Assembly (NCBI GenBank): GCA_038227745.1
Contig: JBBRPS010000082.1
Span: 1-19,022, forward strand
Length of the DNA stretch: 19,022 nucleotides
Direction of reading: 5' to 3'
DNA from: DASPXY01 sp038227745
GTDB taxonomy: Bacteria > Planctomycetota > Planctomycetia > Gemmatales > Gemmataceae
Part shown: one piece after another, positions 12,943-19,022 of the stretch
How positions within the stretch are numbered: position 1 is the first letter of the stretch
Layout of the letters: each line of letters begins with the position of its first letter
Position numbers and translations under genes: made by a program
The notes under the pieces: generated by a model
Seen by the model: only the letters and a program-made list of their open reading frames with translations
The model's database searches: none
What the model was told of the DNA's origin: nothing

Positions 12943-13503
12943 TCACGGGTGCGGCGCCGCAGCCTGGACCGGCCGTGCCTCGGCCGGCCCGTTTGGGAAG
13001 GCGCCATTCGGCATCCCGCCGGTCGGGACCACGCCGTTCGGAACGACCTCGTTGCCATGCGACCCGCACCCCGGCCCGGCGCACCCGCAGGCGTGGTGCC
13101 CCTGGTGGCCGCAGCAGGGACTGGGGCCGCTGAGGAAGAAGGTGTAGAGCTGCGGGTAGCACGCACAGGCGTGCCGGCAGGTGAGACAGGTCTTGCAGCA
13201 GGGCGGCGCCGGCGTGCGGCGGTAAGTCCACCAGCGCAGCATTTGCCGCAGGCAGCCATCGAAGGGGCAGTGCGTCGCGCAGTCGCCACAGTCGGCGGCC
13301 GGGGCGGAAGGCTGCGCGACCAGGTGCTCCCCGATTCCCGGAACGCCCGATGTCTTCGGCGCGACGGCCGCGCCCAGGGCAGCGGGCATATCTGGTGCGA
13401 CGGGCACGCCGGGGGCGGCCGGCACGGCGGGATCCTGCGCCCGCCCCACCGCGGCGACCCACAGTCCCAGTCCCAGCGCCAGCAGCGCACAGCCTCTGGT
13501 CAT
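12943..13503 (-). CDS. cysteine-rich exported protein
   Basis: A 186-residue protein of no recognised family. Residues 1-22 are a signal peptide (MTRGCALLALGLGLWVAAVG), cleaved near AQD. Then comes a Pro/Ala/Val-rich low-complexity stretch (about 24-70) and a core with 15 cysteines in pairs and CxxC-like spacings (DCGDC, PCCKTCLTCRHACACYP, PCCGHQGHHACGCAG). The end is a Gly/Pro/Asn-rich tail (EVVPNGVVPTGGMPNGAFPN). Cys/His clusters of this kind may bind metals or form disulphides outside the cytoplasm. The ATG at 13503 follows gagaggggaa and begins the signal peptide; the frame is open upstream without a ribosome site. It is divergent from the DUF1501 gene, with 242 bases between. Confidence 0.75.
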   Translation of the reverse strand: MTRGCALLALGLGLWVAAVGRAQDPAVPAAPGVPVAPDMPAALGAAVAPKTSGVPGIGEHLVAQPSAPAADCGDCATHCPFDGCLRQMLRWWTYRRTPAPPCCKTCLTCRHACACYPQLYTFFLSGPSPCCGHQGHHACGCAGPGCGSHGNEVVPNGVVPTGGMPNGAFPNGPAEARPVQAAAPHP

Positions 13504-13663
13504 GATCGTTCCCCTCTCGTCACCTTCGTGGCCGTCCCGCCCGTGAGCGGGAGGGGCAAGCGGTCTCCTGTTCTCTGATTCGGCATTCCGCGCCACCGAC
13601 ACCAGCGGAAAAACCGCCAACTCGCGCCCTGCCGGCGCCCGCGACGCGGGCGGAATAAACGGA

Positions 13664-13692
13664 TTGCGGGCGCCGTGGCGGACGGGTAAAGT
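13664..13692 (+). promoter_or_regulatory. possible promoter of the DUF1501 gene
   Basis: TTGCGG (13664-13669, 3/6) and TAAAGT (13687-13692, 4/6) are spaced by 17 bases. The start would be about 47 bases before the ATG at 13746. A weak match, given only because the spacing is ideal. Confidence 0.35.
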
Positions 13693-13745
13693 CAGGGTAC
13701 ACAGCCTGCATTCCGACCCGCCCACCGCGCCCGCGAGGGAGCCCG

Positions 13746-15107
13746 ATGACCACCGACCGCCGCCACGCACACGCCCACGCCTTCACCGACTTCCGCCCCC
13801 TCGAGCGTGAGGGCCTGACGCTGTTGAGTCGCCGCAACATGCTCAAGGCGAGCCTGGCGGGCCTCGCGGGCCTGAGCGTGCCGTCCCTGCTCCGCACCCG
13901 TGCCGCGGCGGCCGCGGCGGGCCGGCCCACACCTGGCGGCAAGAGTGTCATCCTGCTGTGGATGACGGGCGGCCCCAGCCACATCGACACGTGGGATCCC
14001 AAGCCCGACCGGCCGGCGCAGAACCGCGGCCCGTTCGGCGTGACGCGGACGCGCCTGCCCGGCGTGCTGCTGTGCGAGCACCTGCCGAAACAGGCCGCTA
14101 TGCTCGATCGCTTCACGATCCTCCGCTCCGTGGACGCGACGCACAGCAACCACGAGCCGAACCGCGTCTTCCAGACCGGCAACACCGAGGCGGCGCCGCG
14201 CGTCAACCGCACCGGCCATCTGTACCCCGCCATCGGCTCGGTGGTGGCGCGCTGGCGCGGCGAGAACCGCCCCGGGATGCCGCCCTACGTCGCGTTCATG
14301 AAATCGCGTTCGCACATCGCCTTTGGCGGCTATCTCGGCCGTCAATACGACCCGTTCCCCGGCGACCTGGCGACCCGGCTGCCGATCTACACGAACGTCG
14401 GCGCGGACACCGGCCGCGTCACCGAGGCCGACCTGTTCCGCCTGCCCGCTGGGTTGAGTTACGAGCGCATCGGCGAGCGCCGCGCCCTGCTGCGCGGCTT
14501 CGACCGGCTGCGCAGCGACCTCGACGCTTCCGGGGCGATGGAGGCGATGGACCGCTACGGTAAGCACCTGTGGTGCCAGCAGGCGCTGCTGGCGCGGCGG
14601 CTGGTGGAGGCGGGCGTGAGCTTCGTGACGCTCGACCTGAGCTACCATTCGGCGTCGGGAACGTGGGACACGCACGGCGACAACATCCCTCCGTACGGTG
14701 GTATCTGTCGCGGCCTCGGCCCGCTGCTGCCGCTGTTCGACCACCTGCTCACGACGCTGGTCGGCGACCTGGAGCAGCGCGGCCTGCTGGACGACGTGCT
14801 GGTGATCGCGATGGGCGAGTTCGGCCGCACGCCCGTGATGGGCACGCAGGGCAGCACCGACGGCCGCAACCACTGGCCGGTGGTGATGTCGATGGCGCTG
14901 GCGGGCGGCGGCCTGCGGCACGGCCAGGTGATCGGCGCCACGGAGGCGGACGGCGGCCAGATCAAGGAACGCCGCGTCACTCCGGGGGACATCGCGGCGA
15001 CAATTTACCACCATATGGGAGTGCCGCTGGACGCGACCTACCTGGATCCGACGGGGCGGCCGCGGCACATCGTCGAGGGCGGGCGGCCAATCGGGGAACT
15101 CCTGTAA
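13746..15107 (+). CDS. DUF1501 family protein with twin-arginine-type leader
   Basis: A 453-residue DUF1501 protein. This family, very abundant in planctomycetes, has an alkaline-phosphatase/sulfatase-like fold and unproven function; it is often encoded beside DUF1549/DUF1553 cytochrome-type proteins. The N-terminus has a twin-arginine-type signal (LLSRRNMLKASLAGLAGLSV, R29/R30) for export in folded form, then KSVILLWMTGGPSHIDTWDP (from about residue 66), DATHSNHEPN, LDLSYHSASGTWDTHGDN and MGEFGRTPVMG, which provide the His/Asp/Glu residues expected for metal binding. The length is normal. The ATG at 13746 follows gaggga. No DUF1549/1553 partner is adjacent here; the gene seems to be alone, followed by a palindromic repeat. 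Confidence 0.92.
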   Translation: MTTDRRHAHAHAFTDFRPLEREGLTLLSRRNMLKASLAGLAGLSVPSLLRTRAAAAAAGRPTPGGKSVILLWMTGGPSHIDTWDPKPDRPAQNRGPFGVTRTRLPGVLLCEHLPKQAAMLDRFTILRSVDATHSNHEPNRVFQTGNTEAAPRVNRTGHLYPAIGSVVARWRGENRPGMPPYVAFMKSRSHIAFGGYLGRQYDPFPGDLATRLPIYTNVGADTGRVTEADLFRLPAGLSYERIGERRALLRGFDRLRSDLDASGAMEAMDRYGKHLWCQQALLARRLVEAGVSFVTLDLSYHSASGTWDTHGDNIPPYGGICRGLGPLLPLFDHLLTTLVGDLEQRGLLDDVLVIAMGEFGRTPVMGTQGSTDGRNHWPVVMSMALAGGGLRHGQVIGATEADGGQIKERRVTPGDIAATIYHHMGVPLDATYLDPTGRPRHIVEGGRPIGELL

Positions 15108-15119
15108 GGGCGCCTCACC

Positions 15120-15182
15120 GAACGTGGGGCAAGTTGCCAACTTGCCGTTGTTCCCGGCAAGTTGGCAACTTGCCCCACGTTC
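15120..15182. repeat. 27-bp perfect palindrome after the DUF1501 gene
   Basis: Arms 15120-15146 and 15156-15182 are exact reverse complements with a 9-base loop; the arm contains tggggcaagttgccaact. It starts 12 bases after the DUF1501 stop. It lacks a T-tract. The arm itself holds a smaller palindrome (caagttgccaacttg), so each half can also fold alone. Confidence 0.92.
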
Positions 15183-15198
15183 TGGGGGAATTGAGCCG

Positions 15199-15473
15199 AT
15201 GACGACCGTTGGTTTCGAGCCGCTGACCGTTGCGGTGCCGCTCCGTGAGGAACCGCCGGGGGTCTTTCGCGTCGGCAAGAGCCGTGTCCTGCTGGAACTG
15301 GTCCTCCGTGCGTTCAAGGCCGGCGCCACGCCCGAGGCCATCGTCCAAAGGCGGCGACGGCGACCCGGCGCAAGATCGAGGAGTTCCAAGGCCCCCAGGG
15401 CAACCTGCGCGCGATCTTGCTGGCCCGCGCGAAGACGAAGGAGGAGGAGCGTGCTCAAGCTGGTCAGCGATGA
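15199..15473 (+). pseudogene. broken DUF433-type antitoxin
   Basis: From the ATG at 15199 the product MTTVGFEPLTVAVPLREEPP, GVFRVGKSRVLLELVLRAF, KAGATPEAIVQ matches the start of DUF433 antitoxins. At about 15352 the expected middle (with DVYAVIAYYL-like sequence) is missing. The C-terminal end, RRKIEEFQGPQGNLRAILLA followed by RAKTKEEERAQAGQR, continues in another frame to a TGA at 15471. An internal deletion with a frame change has therefore removed the helix-turn-helix-like core. It cannot make a normal antitoxin. It lies directly upstream of a truncated toxin gene. Confidence 0.65.
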
Positions 15474-15548
15474 GAACTTCGATGGCGCCATCCTGCGCGG
15501 GCGGTATCGCCGACGCCCCGACCTCGACGTGGTGCGCGTTCAGATTGT
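15451..15548 (+). pseudogene. truncated DUF5615 PIN-like toxin
   Basis: From a GTG at 15451, behind gaggaggag, the product VLKLVSDENFDGAILRGRYR, RRPDLDVVRVQIV matches the first 33 residues of DUF5615 PIN-like proteins, usually the partner toxins of DUF433 antitoxins. Similarity then stops: the next codons (PVPLSASRCHIRPG) run into the end of the convergent brnA gene. The later acidic catalytic residues are lost, so it is inactive. Its start overlaps the end of the antitoxin reading frame, as is usual for intact pairs. Confidence 0.65.
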
Positions 15549-15580
15549 GCCCGTCCCCCTTTCTGCTTCGCGCTGTCATA

Positions 15581-15814
15581 TCAGGCCGGGTTTTCCGCTG
15601 CCTGCCGGCCCCGCAAATACTCGCGGAGCGCCGCGTTCACCGCCGCTTCGTCCGCGAACGCCGCCGCCACGTCCTCCGCCAACCTCACCACCCGCAGACG
15701 CTCCCGGTAGCGCGATGCGTACTTGCCACGGACCACCCCCCGCAAAGCGCGGAAGTCGTACTCCGGGCGCAACTCGTCGTCGGCCGGCTGCGGCGTTTCA
15801 GGGGAAGTCGCCAT
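15581..15814 (-). CDS. brnA: BrnA-like antitoxin
   Basis: A 77-residue acidic protein with PADDELRPEYDFRALRGVVR, GKYASRYRERLRVVRL and EDVAAAFADEAAVNAALREY. The 'ELRPEYDFxxLRGxVRGKYxxRY' segment is typical of antitoxins found behind brnT-type toxins; the helical C-terminus would hold the DNA-binding and dimerisation part. It overlaps the end of brnT by 17 bases, and an aacggaggg site sits inside brnT as its ribosome-binding site. In known BrnTA modules the antitoxin binds the toxin and represses the shared promoter. Here the toxin comes first, as usual for brnTA. Confidence 0.78.
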   Translation of the reverse strand: MATSPETPQPADDELRPEYDFRALRGVVRGKYASRYRERLRVVRLAEDVAAAFADEAAVNAALREYLRGRQAAENPA

Positions 15815-16079
15815 CCTCGTAGTCCCTCCGTTCCCTGCGGCTCGCTTCGCGGGCGCTGAGGATCCGTACGTTCTCGCCCCGGTCGGTGTGAGAGACCACC
15901 AGCAGCCGTCCCGCGATCGAGGTGCCCATGGTTAGGTATCGGTCTTCCTCGCCGGAGTGGTCCGGATCGTAGCCGGTCAACGCCAGCGGGTCAGCGAAGA
16001 CAGTTTGAGCTTCGGCGAACGGCACGCCGTGCTTGCGCTCGTTCGCCTCCGCCTTGGTGTCGTCCCATTCAAAGTCCAT
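15798..16079 (-). CDS. brnT: BrnT-family toxin
   Basis: A 93-residue protein of the BrnT family, RelE-fold ribonuclease toxins that stop translation by cutting RNA. The hallmarks are MDFEWDDTKAEANERKHGV at the N-terminus, FAEAQTVFADPLALTGYDPD in the middle, then GRLLVVSHTDRGENVRILSA and REASRRERRDYED, with the basic C-terminal helix. The length is normal and no lesion is visible, so it is probably functional. The ATG at 16079 begins the family's N-terminus, with gagggcggag just upstream. It overlaps brnA, and a weak promoter can be seen at 16120-16148. The pair may stabilise this region of the genome, though it is not obviously carried on a mobile element. Confidence 0.9.
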   Translation of the reverse strand: MDFEWDDTKAEANERKHGVPFAEAQTVFADPLALTGYDPDHSGEEDRYLTMGTSIAGRLLVVSHTDRGENVRILSAREASRRERRDYEDGDFP

Positions 16080-16119
16080 CTCCGCCCTCGTCGGTGGACC
16101 GCGCCTCTACCGCCTGTGC

Positions 16120-16148
16120 ATCTTCTTCCGGGTGAAAGGTGGCGTCAA
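16120..16148 (-). promoter_or_regulatory. possible promoter of brnT-brnA
   Basis: On the minus strand TTGACG (16148-16143, 5/6) and GAAGAT (16125-16120, 3/6) are 17 bases apart, with a start near 16113 and a leader of about 34 bases. The -35 box is good and the -10 box poor. Confidence 0.33.
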
Positions 16149-16191
16149 GACCGCTGTCCCGGCAAACTCACGGGATGATGGAGGGCCCTCG

Positions 16192-16278
16192 ATGAGTCCC
16201 AGCGCCCCCTCCGCCGACGACTCCCTGCCGCCGTCCCTCGTTCCGCACGTCGAGCGGCCGATTGCGGAATTGCTTTGA
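16192..16278 (+). other. 28-codon open frame behind a good ribosome site
   Basis: An ATG at 16192 follows tggaggg by eight bases and opens a frame of 28 codons (MSPSAPSADDSLPPSLVPHV, then ERPIAELL and a stop). The last residues resemble the end of the DUF1501 protein in this window (GRPIGELL), which may be chance. It could be a tiny gene, a remnant or nothing. The rest of the gap 16080-16312 shows only the brnTA promoter candidate. Confidence 0.2.
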
Positions 16279-16312
16279 AGGTCCGGCCGCCTGATCGCCC
16301 CCCTACCCTGGC

Positions 16313-17395
16313 TCAGGGGTGCCGCTCGCGCCACAGGGGGATGAGTACCTCGCGCGCCAGGATCCGGCAGAAGTATTCGTCGCCCGCCTGGTTGTAATGG
16401 AGGGCGTCGCCGTAGGCGTGGTCCGGCAGTCGGTCGCGGAAGTCCACGAAGCGGCAGCCGTACCGGGCGACCAGGGAGCGGACGTAGTCCAGGTAGATCG
16501 CATCGATCTCGGGCGTGTACAACTCGCGATGGGCCTTCATCACCGGGACGCCGACCAGCAGGACGTCGATCCCCTCGGCGCGGCAGCGCTGGAGCAGGCG
16601 ATCAAGGGCCGCCGTCGTGACGGAGCTCAACCGATAATCCCTCAGCCAGTCGGACATGTAGGCGACGGCCGATGGGACGGGCGCCACCCCCGGCGGCGCC
16701 GCGAACCCGGGTTCGGCCGGCGGCAGGTCGCGCAGGTTCGGCACGGGCAGCGGCCCCTCCGCGGCCGGAGGGGGCGGCTCGGTGCGGGCGCCCGAGGATA
16801 CCCCGACGAGGGGCGCGAGGGCCTGCTTGCAAATCTGGTAGCGGTGGACGTACAGGGGCATGAGGCGGGACGACACCAGCCGCATCGGCGGGGCGTAGAG
16901 ACACGCATCCGGCAGGTACCCGGGCAGGTCGGCCCACGTCATCTGGCGGAGCACCTGCTGACCGAGCAGCGGCGTGCGGCGGTTCAAATGCTCCGGGCTG
17001 ACTTCGAGAACCAGCAGCGCGGGTACACGGCCGGCCCGCAGCATCCGGTCGAGCATCCGCTCGGCGACCAGGGCGTCCCCCGCCCCGACGGCCGCGTTGA
17101 AGGACCGCGGTGCCTGCCGCGTGTACGCCCGCAGCAGCGGATCGAGGACGTAAGGGCAGACGGCCCCCTCGAACCGAGAACTCCCCATGAAGACGATCTC
17201 GGGCGTCCGCCCCAGCGCCTCCAGGCGCGCGAACACCCGGCCCGCCTGGGGGAAGCGGACGTCGGGCCAGCAGTGGTCGAGCAGCAGTCCGACTACCAGC
17301 TGGGCCGCCGCGAAGAGGCCTCCGGCCCAGAGGAGGATGGCCAGGCCGCGCCGGCGGTCGGGGCGGGTTCGGGGCCGGGGGGGCGTGGGCGGCAT
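16313..17395 (-). CDS. SGNH/DltD-like protein, partner of the MBOAT acyltransferase
   Basis: A 360-residue protein with one N-terminal membrane helix (about 17-39: GLAILLWAGGLFAAAQLVVG) and an extracytoplasmic SGNH-like domain. The nucleophile block is IVFMGSSRFEG (S73 likely catalytic) and the closing block is GDALHYNQAGDEYF (D330 and H333). This architecture matches DltD, AlgJ and AlgX-like proteins that work with MBOAT acyltransferases to put acetyl or other acyl groups on exported polymers. A Pro-rich insert lies near the middle (TEPPPPAAEGPLPVPN). The ATG at 17395 follows aaggagga, a perfect site. It starts 38 bases after the MBOAT gene, so both are in one operon. The polymer acted on is unknown. 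Confidence 0.8.
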   Translation of the reverse strand: MPPTPPRPRTRPDRRRGLAILLWAGGLFAAAQLVVGLLLDHCWPDVRFPQAGRVFARLEALGRTPEIVFMGSSRFEGAVCPYVLDPLLRAYTRQAPRSFNAAVGAGDALVAERMLDRMLRAGRVPALLVLEVSPEHLNRRTPLLGQQVLRQMTWADLPGYLPDACLYAPPMRLVSSRLMPLYVHRYQICKQALAPLVGVSSGARTEPPPPAAEGPLPVPNLRDLPPAEPGFAAPPGVAPVPSAVAYMSDWLRDYRLSSVTTAALDRLLQRCRAEGIDVLLVGVPVMKAHRELYTPEIDAIYLDYVRSLVARYGCRFVDFRDRLPDHAYGDALHYNQAGDEYFCRILAREVLIPLWRERHP

Positions 17396-17433
17396 GCGGT
17401 CCTCCTTCCGGAGCCCGTCGGCGGGCAGATGTC

Positions 17434-18837
17434 TCAGAACTGGAAGTAGATGAATGCCTTGCCGCTCTCCGGCAGCAGCAGCAGGGCCAGCAACAGCAGC
17501 GCGGCGAGGACCGCCCCGAGGGCCGGCGCGGGCAACCGCCGCCCCAGCCCCTCGAGGTCGGCAAGCGCCCCCGCGAGGTGGCCGAGGAACACGGCCGCGA
17601 CCGCGGCGACGACGGTGAGGGCGGCCCCCGGCGCCAGGGCCGCGCCGGGGGTTGGGCAGAACATCCGCCCCAGGACGGCGGCGCCGTCGGTGAGCGTCTG
17701 GCAACGGAAGATCGCCAGGCCGACGCAGAAACACAGGAACGTGAAGGCGACCGCCAACGGCCGCGCCCACGGCCGGCCGAGCCAGCGCGGCAGCGGCACG
17801 ACGCGGTAGGCCGCCAGCAGCAGGCCGTGGTACAGCCCCCAGACGACGAACGGCCAGGCCGCCCCGTGCCACAGGCCGCCGAGCGTCATGGTGAGGACGA
17901 GGTTGCGGCAGGTCTTCCAGGTGCCGCCACGGCTGCCGCCCAGGGGAACGAACAGGTAGTCGCGCAGCCAGGTGGAGAGGGAGATGTGCCACCGCCGCCA
18001 CAACTCGACGACGTTGGGGGCGAAGTACGGCAGGCGGAAGTTGGCCGGCAGGTGGAACCCCAGCGTGTGCGCCAGCCCGAGCGCCATGTCCGAGTAGCCC
18101 GAGAAGTCGCAGTAGACCTGGGCCGCGTACCCCAGGACCGCCAGCCACGACGACGCCGAACCGTACCCCGCGGGTGCGGCGAAGAACGGGTCGATGGCGG
18201 CGGCGAGATGATCGGCCAGGACGGCTTTCTTGAACAGGCCGGCGAGGAACAGCCGTACCCCCACCTCCATGCGGTCCCAGCGGAAGCGCTTACGGCGGCG
18301 CAGCTGCGGCAGGAACTCGCGCGGCCGCACGATCGGCCCGGCCACCAGGTGCGGGAAGAACAGGATGTACAGCGCGTAGTCCAGGAGGCTGCGCACCGCG
18401 CGGGTGCGGCCGCGGTAGACGTCCACGACGTAGCTGATCGTCTCGAAGGTGTAGAACGAGATCCCCAGCGGCAGCACGATCTCGAGTGCCGAGCGGCGGC
18501 AGGGCAGGCCGAAAAGGCCGCCCGCCTCCACGACGGTGTCGAGGAAAAAGTTGACGTACTTGAAGAACGCCAACAGTCCCAGGTTCGTCCCGACGCTCAG
18601 GACCAGGACAAGACGGCGGGACCGGGGCGAGGCGAGGCGCTCCAGGGCCAGCGCCGCCGCGTAGTCCACCGACGCCGAGAAGGCGATCAGCCCGAGCAGC
18701 CAGGGGTTCCAGCTGGCGTAAAAGTAGGCGCTGGCGACGAGCAGCCAGGTCATGCGGGCGCGGTGGCCGCGCAGCGACCAGTAGACCGTGAAGACGACCG
18801 TAAAGAAGAGGAGGAAGGCGAAGGTGTGGAACAGCAT
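17434..18837 (-). CDS. MBOAT family O-acyltransferase (AlgI-type)
   Basis: A 467-residue polytopic membrane protein with about ten to twelve hydrophobic segments, of the membrane-bound O-acyltransferase family. It shows the AlgI/DltB-type series: FKYVNFF (92-98), LPLGISFYTFETISYVVDVY, FFPHLVAGPIVRPREF, AAQVYCDFSGYSDMALGLA, then the signature ELWRRWHISLSTWLRDYLFV with H284 and GLWHGAAW with the invariant H324. AlgI moves acyl groups across the membrane for acetylation of alginate; here the polymer is unknown. The start at 18837 gives a normal N-terminus, though its ribosome site is weak. It is the first gene of an operon with the SGNH-like partner; no polysaccharide polymerase gene is within the window. 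A promoter lies at 18898-18924. Confidence 0.93.
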   Translation of the reverse strand: MLFHTFAFLLFFTVVFTVYWSLRGHRARMTWLLVASAYFYASWNPWLLGLIAFSASVDYAAALALERLASPRSRRLVLVLSVGTNLGLLAFFKYVNFFLDTVVEAGGLFGLPCRRSALEIVLPLGISFYTFETISYVVDVYRGRTRAVRSLLDYALYILFFPHLVAGPIVRPREFLPQLRRRKRFRWDRMEVGVRLFLAGLFKKAVLADHLAAAIDPFFAAPAGYGSASSWLAVLGYAAQVYCDFSGYSDMALGLAHTLGFHLPANFRLPYFAPNVVELWRRWHISLSTWLRDYLFVPLGGSRGGTWKTCRNLVLTMTLGGLWHGAAWPFVVWGLYHGLLLAAYRVVPLPRWLGRPWARPLAVAFTFLCFCVGLAIFRCQTLTDGAAVLGRMFCPTPGAALAPGAALTVVAAVAAVFLGHLAGALADLEGLGRRLPAPALGAVLAALLLLALLLLPESGKAFIYFQF

Positions 18838-18897
18838 GGGCGTCGGTTCAAGGGTCCATTCGCAGGGGGTGGCCTGCCGTCCCTAGGAGACTGTCCG

Positions 18898-18924
18898 ATT
18901 ATAGCTCGTCGCCTATTCTGTCAG
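18898..18924 (-). promoter_or_regulatory. probable promoter of the acyltransferase operon
   Basis: On the minus strand a perfect TATAAT (18903-18898) follows CTGACA (18924-18919) with 15 bases between, slightly short of the ideal 17. The start would be near 18890, leaving about 50 bases to the ATG at 18837. Confidence 0.5.
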
Positions 18925-19003
18925 CTGGAGATAACGGACGCAAGACGGGGGCGTCCTCCCGCGCTGTCGGACTCCGTCTGCTTTCCTCTCGGCTGGAGCA
19001 CGC

Positions 19004-19022
19004 ATGGCTACCCCGCGTCGCA
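19004..19022 (+). CDS. possible start of a plus-strand gene (partial)
   Basis: An ATG at 19004 behind ggctggag opens a frame (MATPRR...) that runs off the window end. Too short to identify. It would be divergent from the acyltransferase operon. Confidence 0.3.

Noticed and set aside
13692..15491. A 599-codon minus-strand open frame opposite DUF1501.
   Set aside because: No recognisable domain; an antisense frame created by high GC at codon position three.
1..19022. CRISPR array, tRNA, rRNA or replication origin.
   Set aside because: No regularly spaced direct repeats, no cloverleaf or rRNA-like sequence and no cluster of DnaA-box-like motifs was seen on reading through; a tRNAscan or Rfam run could still find a cryptic RNA.

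Overview
The window is high-GC bacterial DNA and most resembles a planctomycete, probably of the Gemmataceae. That placement is inference. It rests on a DUF1501 protein with a twin-arginine-type leader, a PocR-domain histidine kinase with a NarL-type regulator, BrnT/BrnA and DUF433/DUF5615 toxin-antitoxin genes, a cysteine-rich exported protein and many long palindromic repeats. No rRNA, tRNA or CRISPR array was seen.

Layout. 1-86: last 27 codons of an IS630-type transposase. 421-2671 (+): NodU/TobZ-type O-carbamoyltransferase with an SxtJ-like membrane protein, behind a recognisable promoter. 2824-3454 (-): two small unknown genes; the second is a coiled-coil protein whose C-terminal membrane helix lies behind an in-frame TGA. 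3594-4634 (-): exported SMP-30/gluconolactonase-type protein. 4832-5053 (-): small unknown protein. 5701-6714 (+): sigma-70 family factor with a leader of about 650 bases and its own terminator. 6770-7600: gene debris (IS4-type transposase and BON-domain fragments) with several palindromes.

7607-11626 is the most interesting part. On the minus strand lie a PocR-domain histidine kinase, an overlapping NarL-type response regulator and a canonical csrA. Divergent from them is a gene encoding a CsrA domain fused, through a helical linker, to a complete response-regulator receiver domain. Together these look like a two-component system wired to post-transcriptional CsrA control, with one RNA-binding protein possibly controlled by phosphorylation. 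The kinase and regulator genes carry in-frame palindromic repeats: two in the kinase (N-terminus and PocR domain) and one in the regulator's interdomain linker.

11831-12844 (+): DAHP synthase, flanked by strong intrinsic terminators. 12943-13503 (-): cysteine-rich exported protein, divergent from the DUF1501 gene 13746-15107 (+). 15199-15548 (+): broken DUF433/DUF5615 toxin-antitoxin pair. 15581-16079 (-): intact brnT-brnA-like pair. 16313-18837 (-): MBOAT (AlgI-type) O-acyltransferase with an SGNH/DltD-like partner, probably acylating an exopolysaccharide. The last bases may begin another plus-strand gene.

At least eight long inverted repeats (arms 14-50 bp, usually with very short loops) of different sequence are scattered between genes and inside coding regions. 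This suggests several families of mobile palindromic repeats active in this genome.
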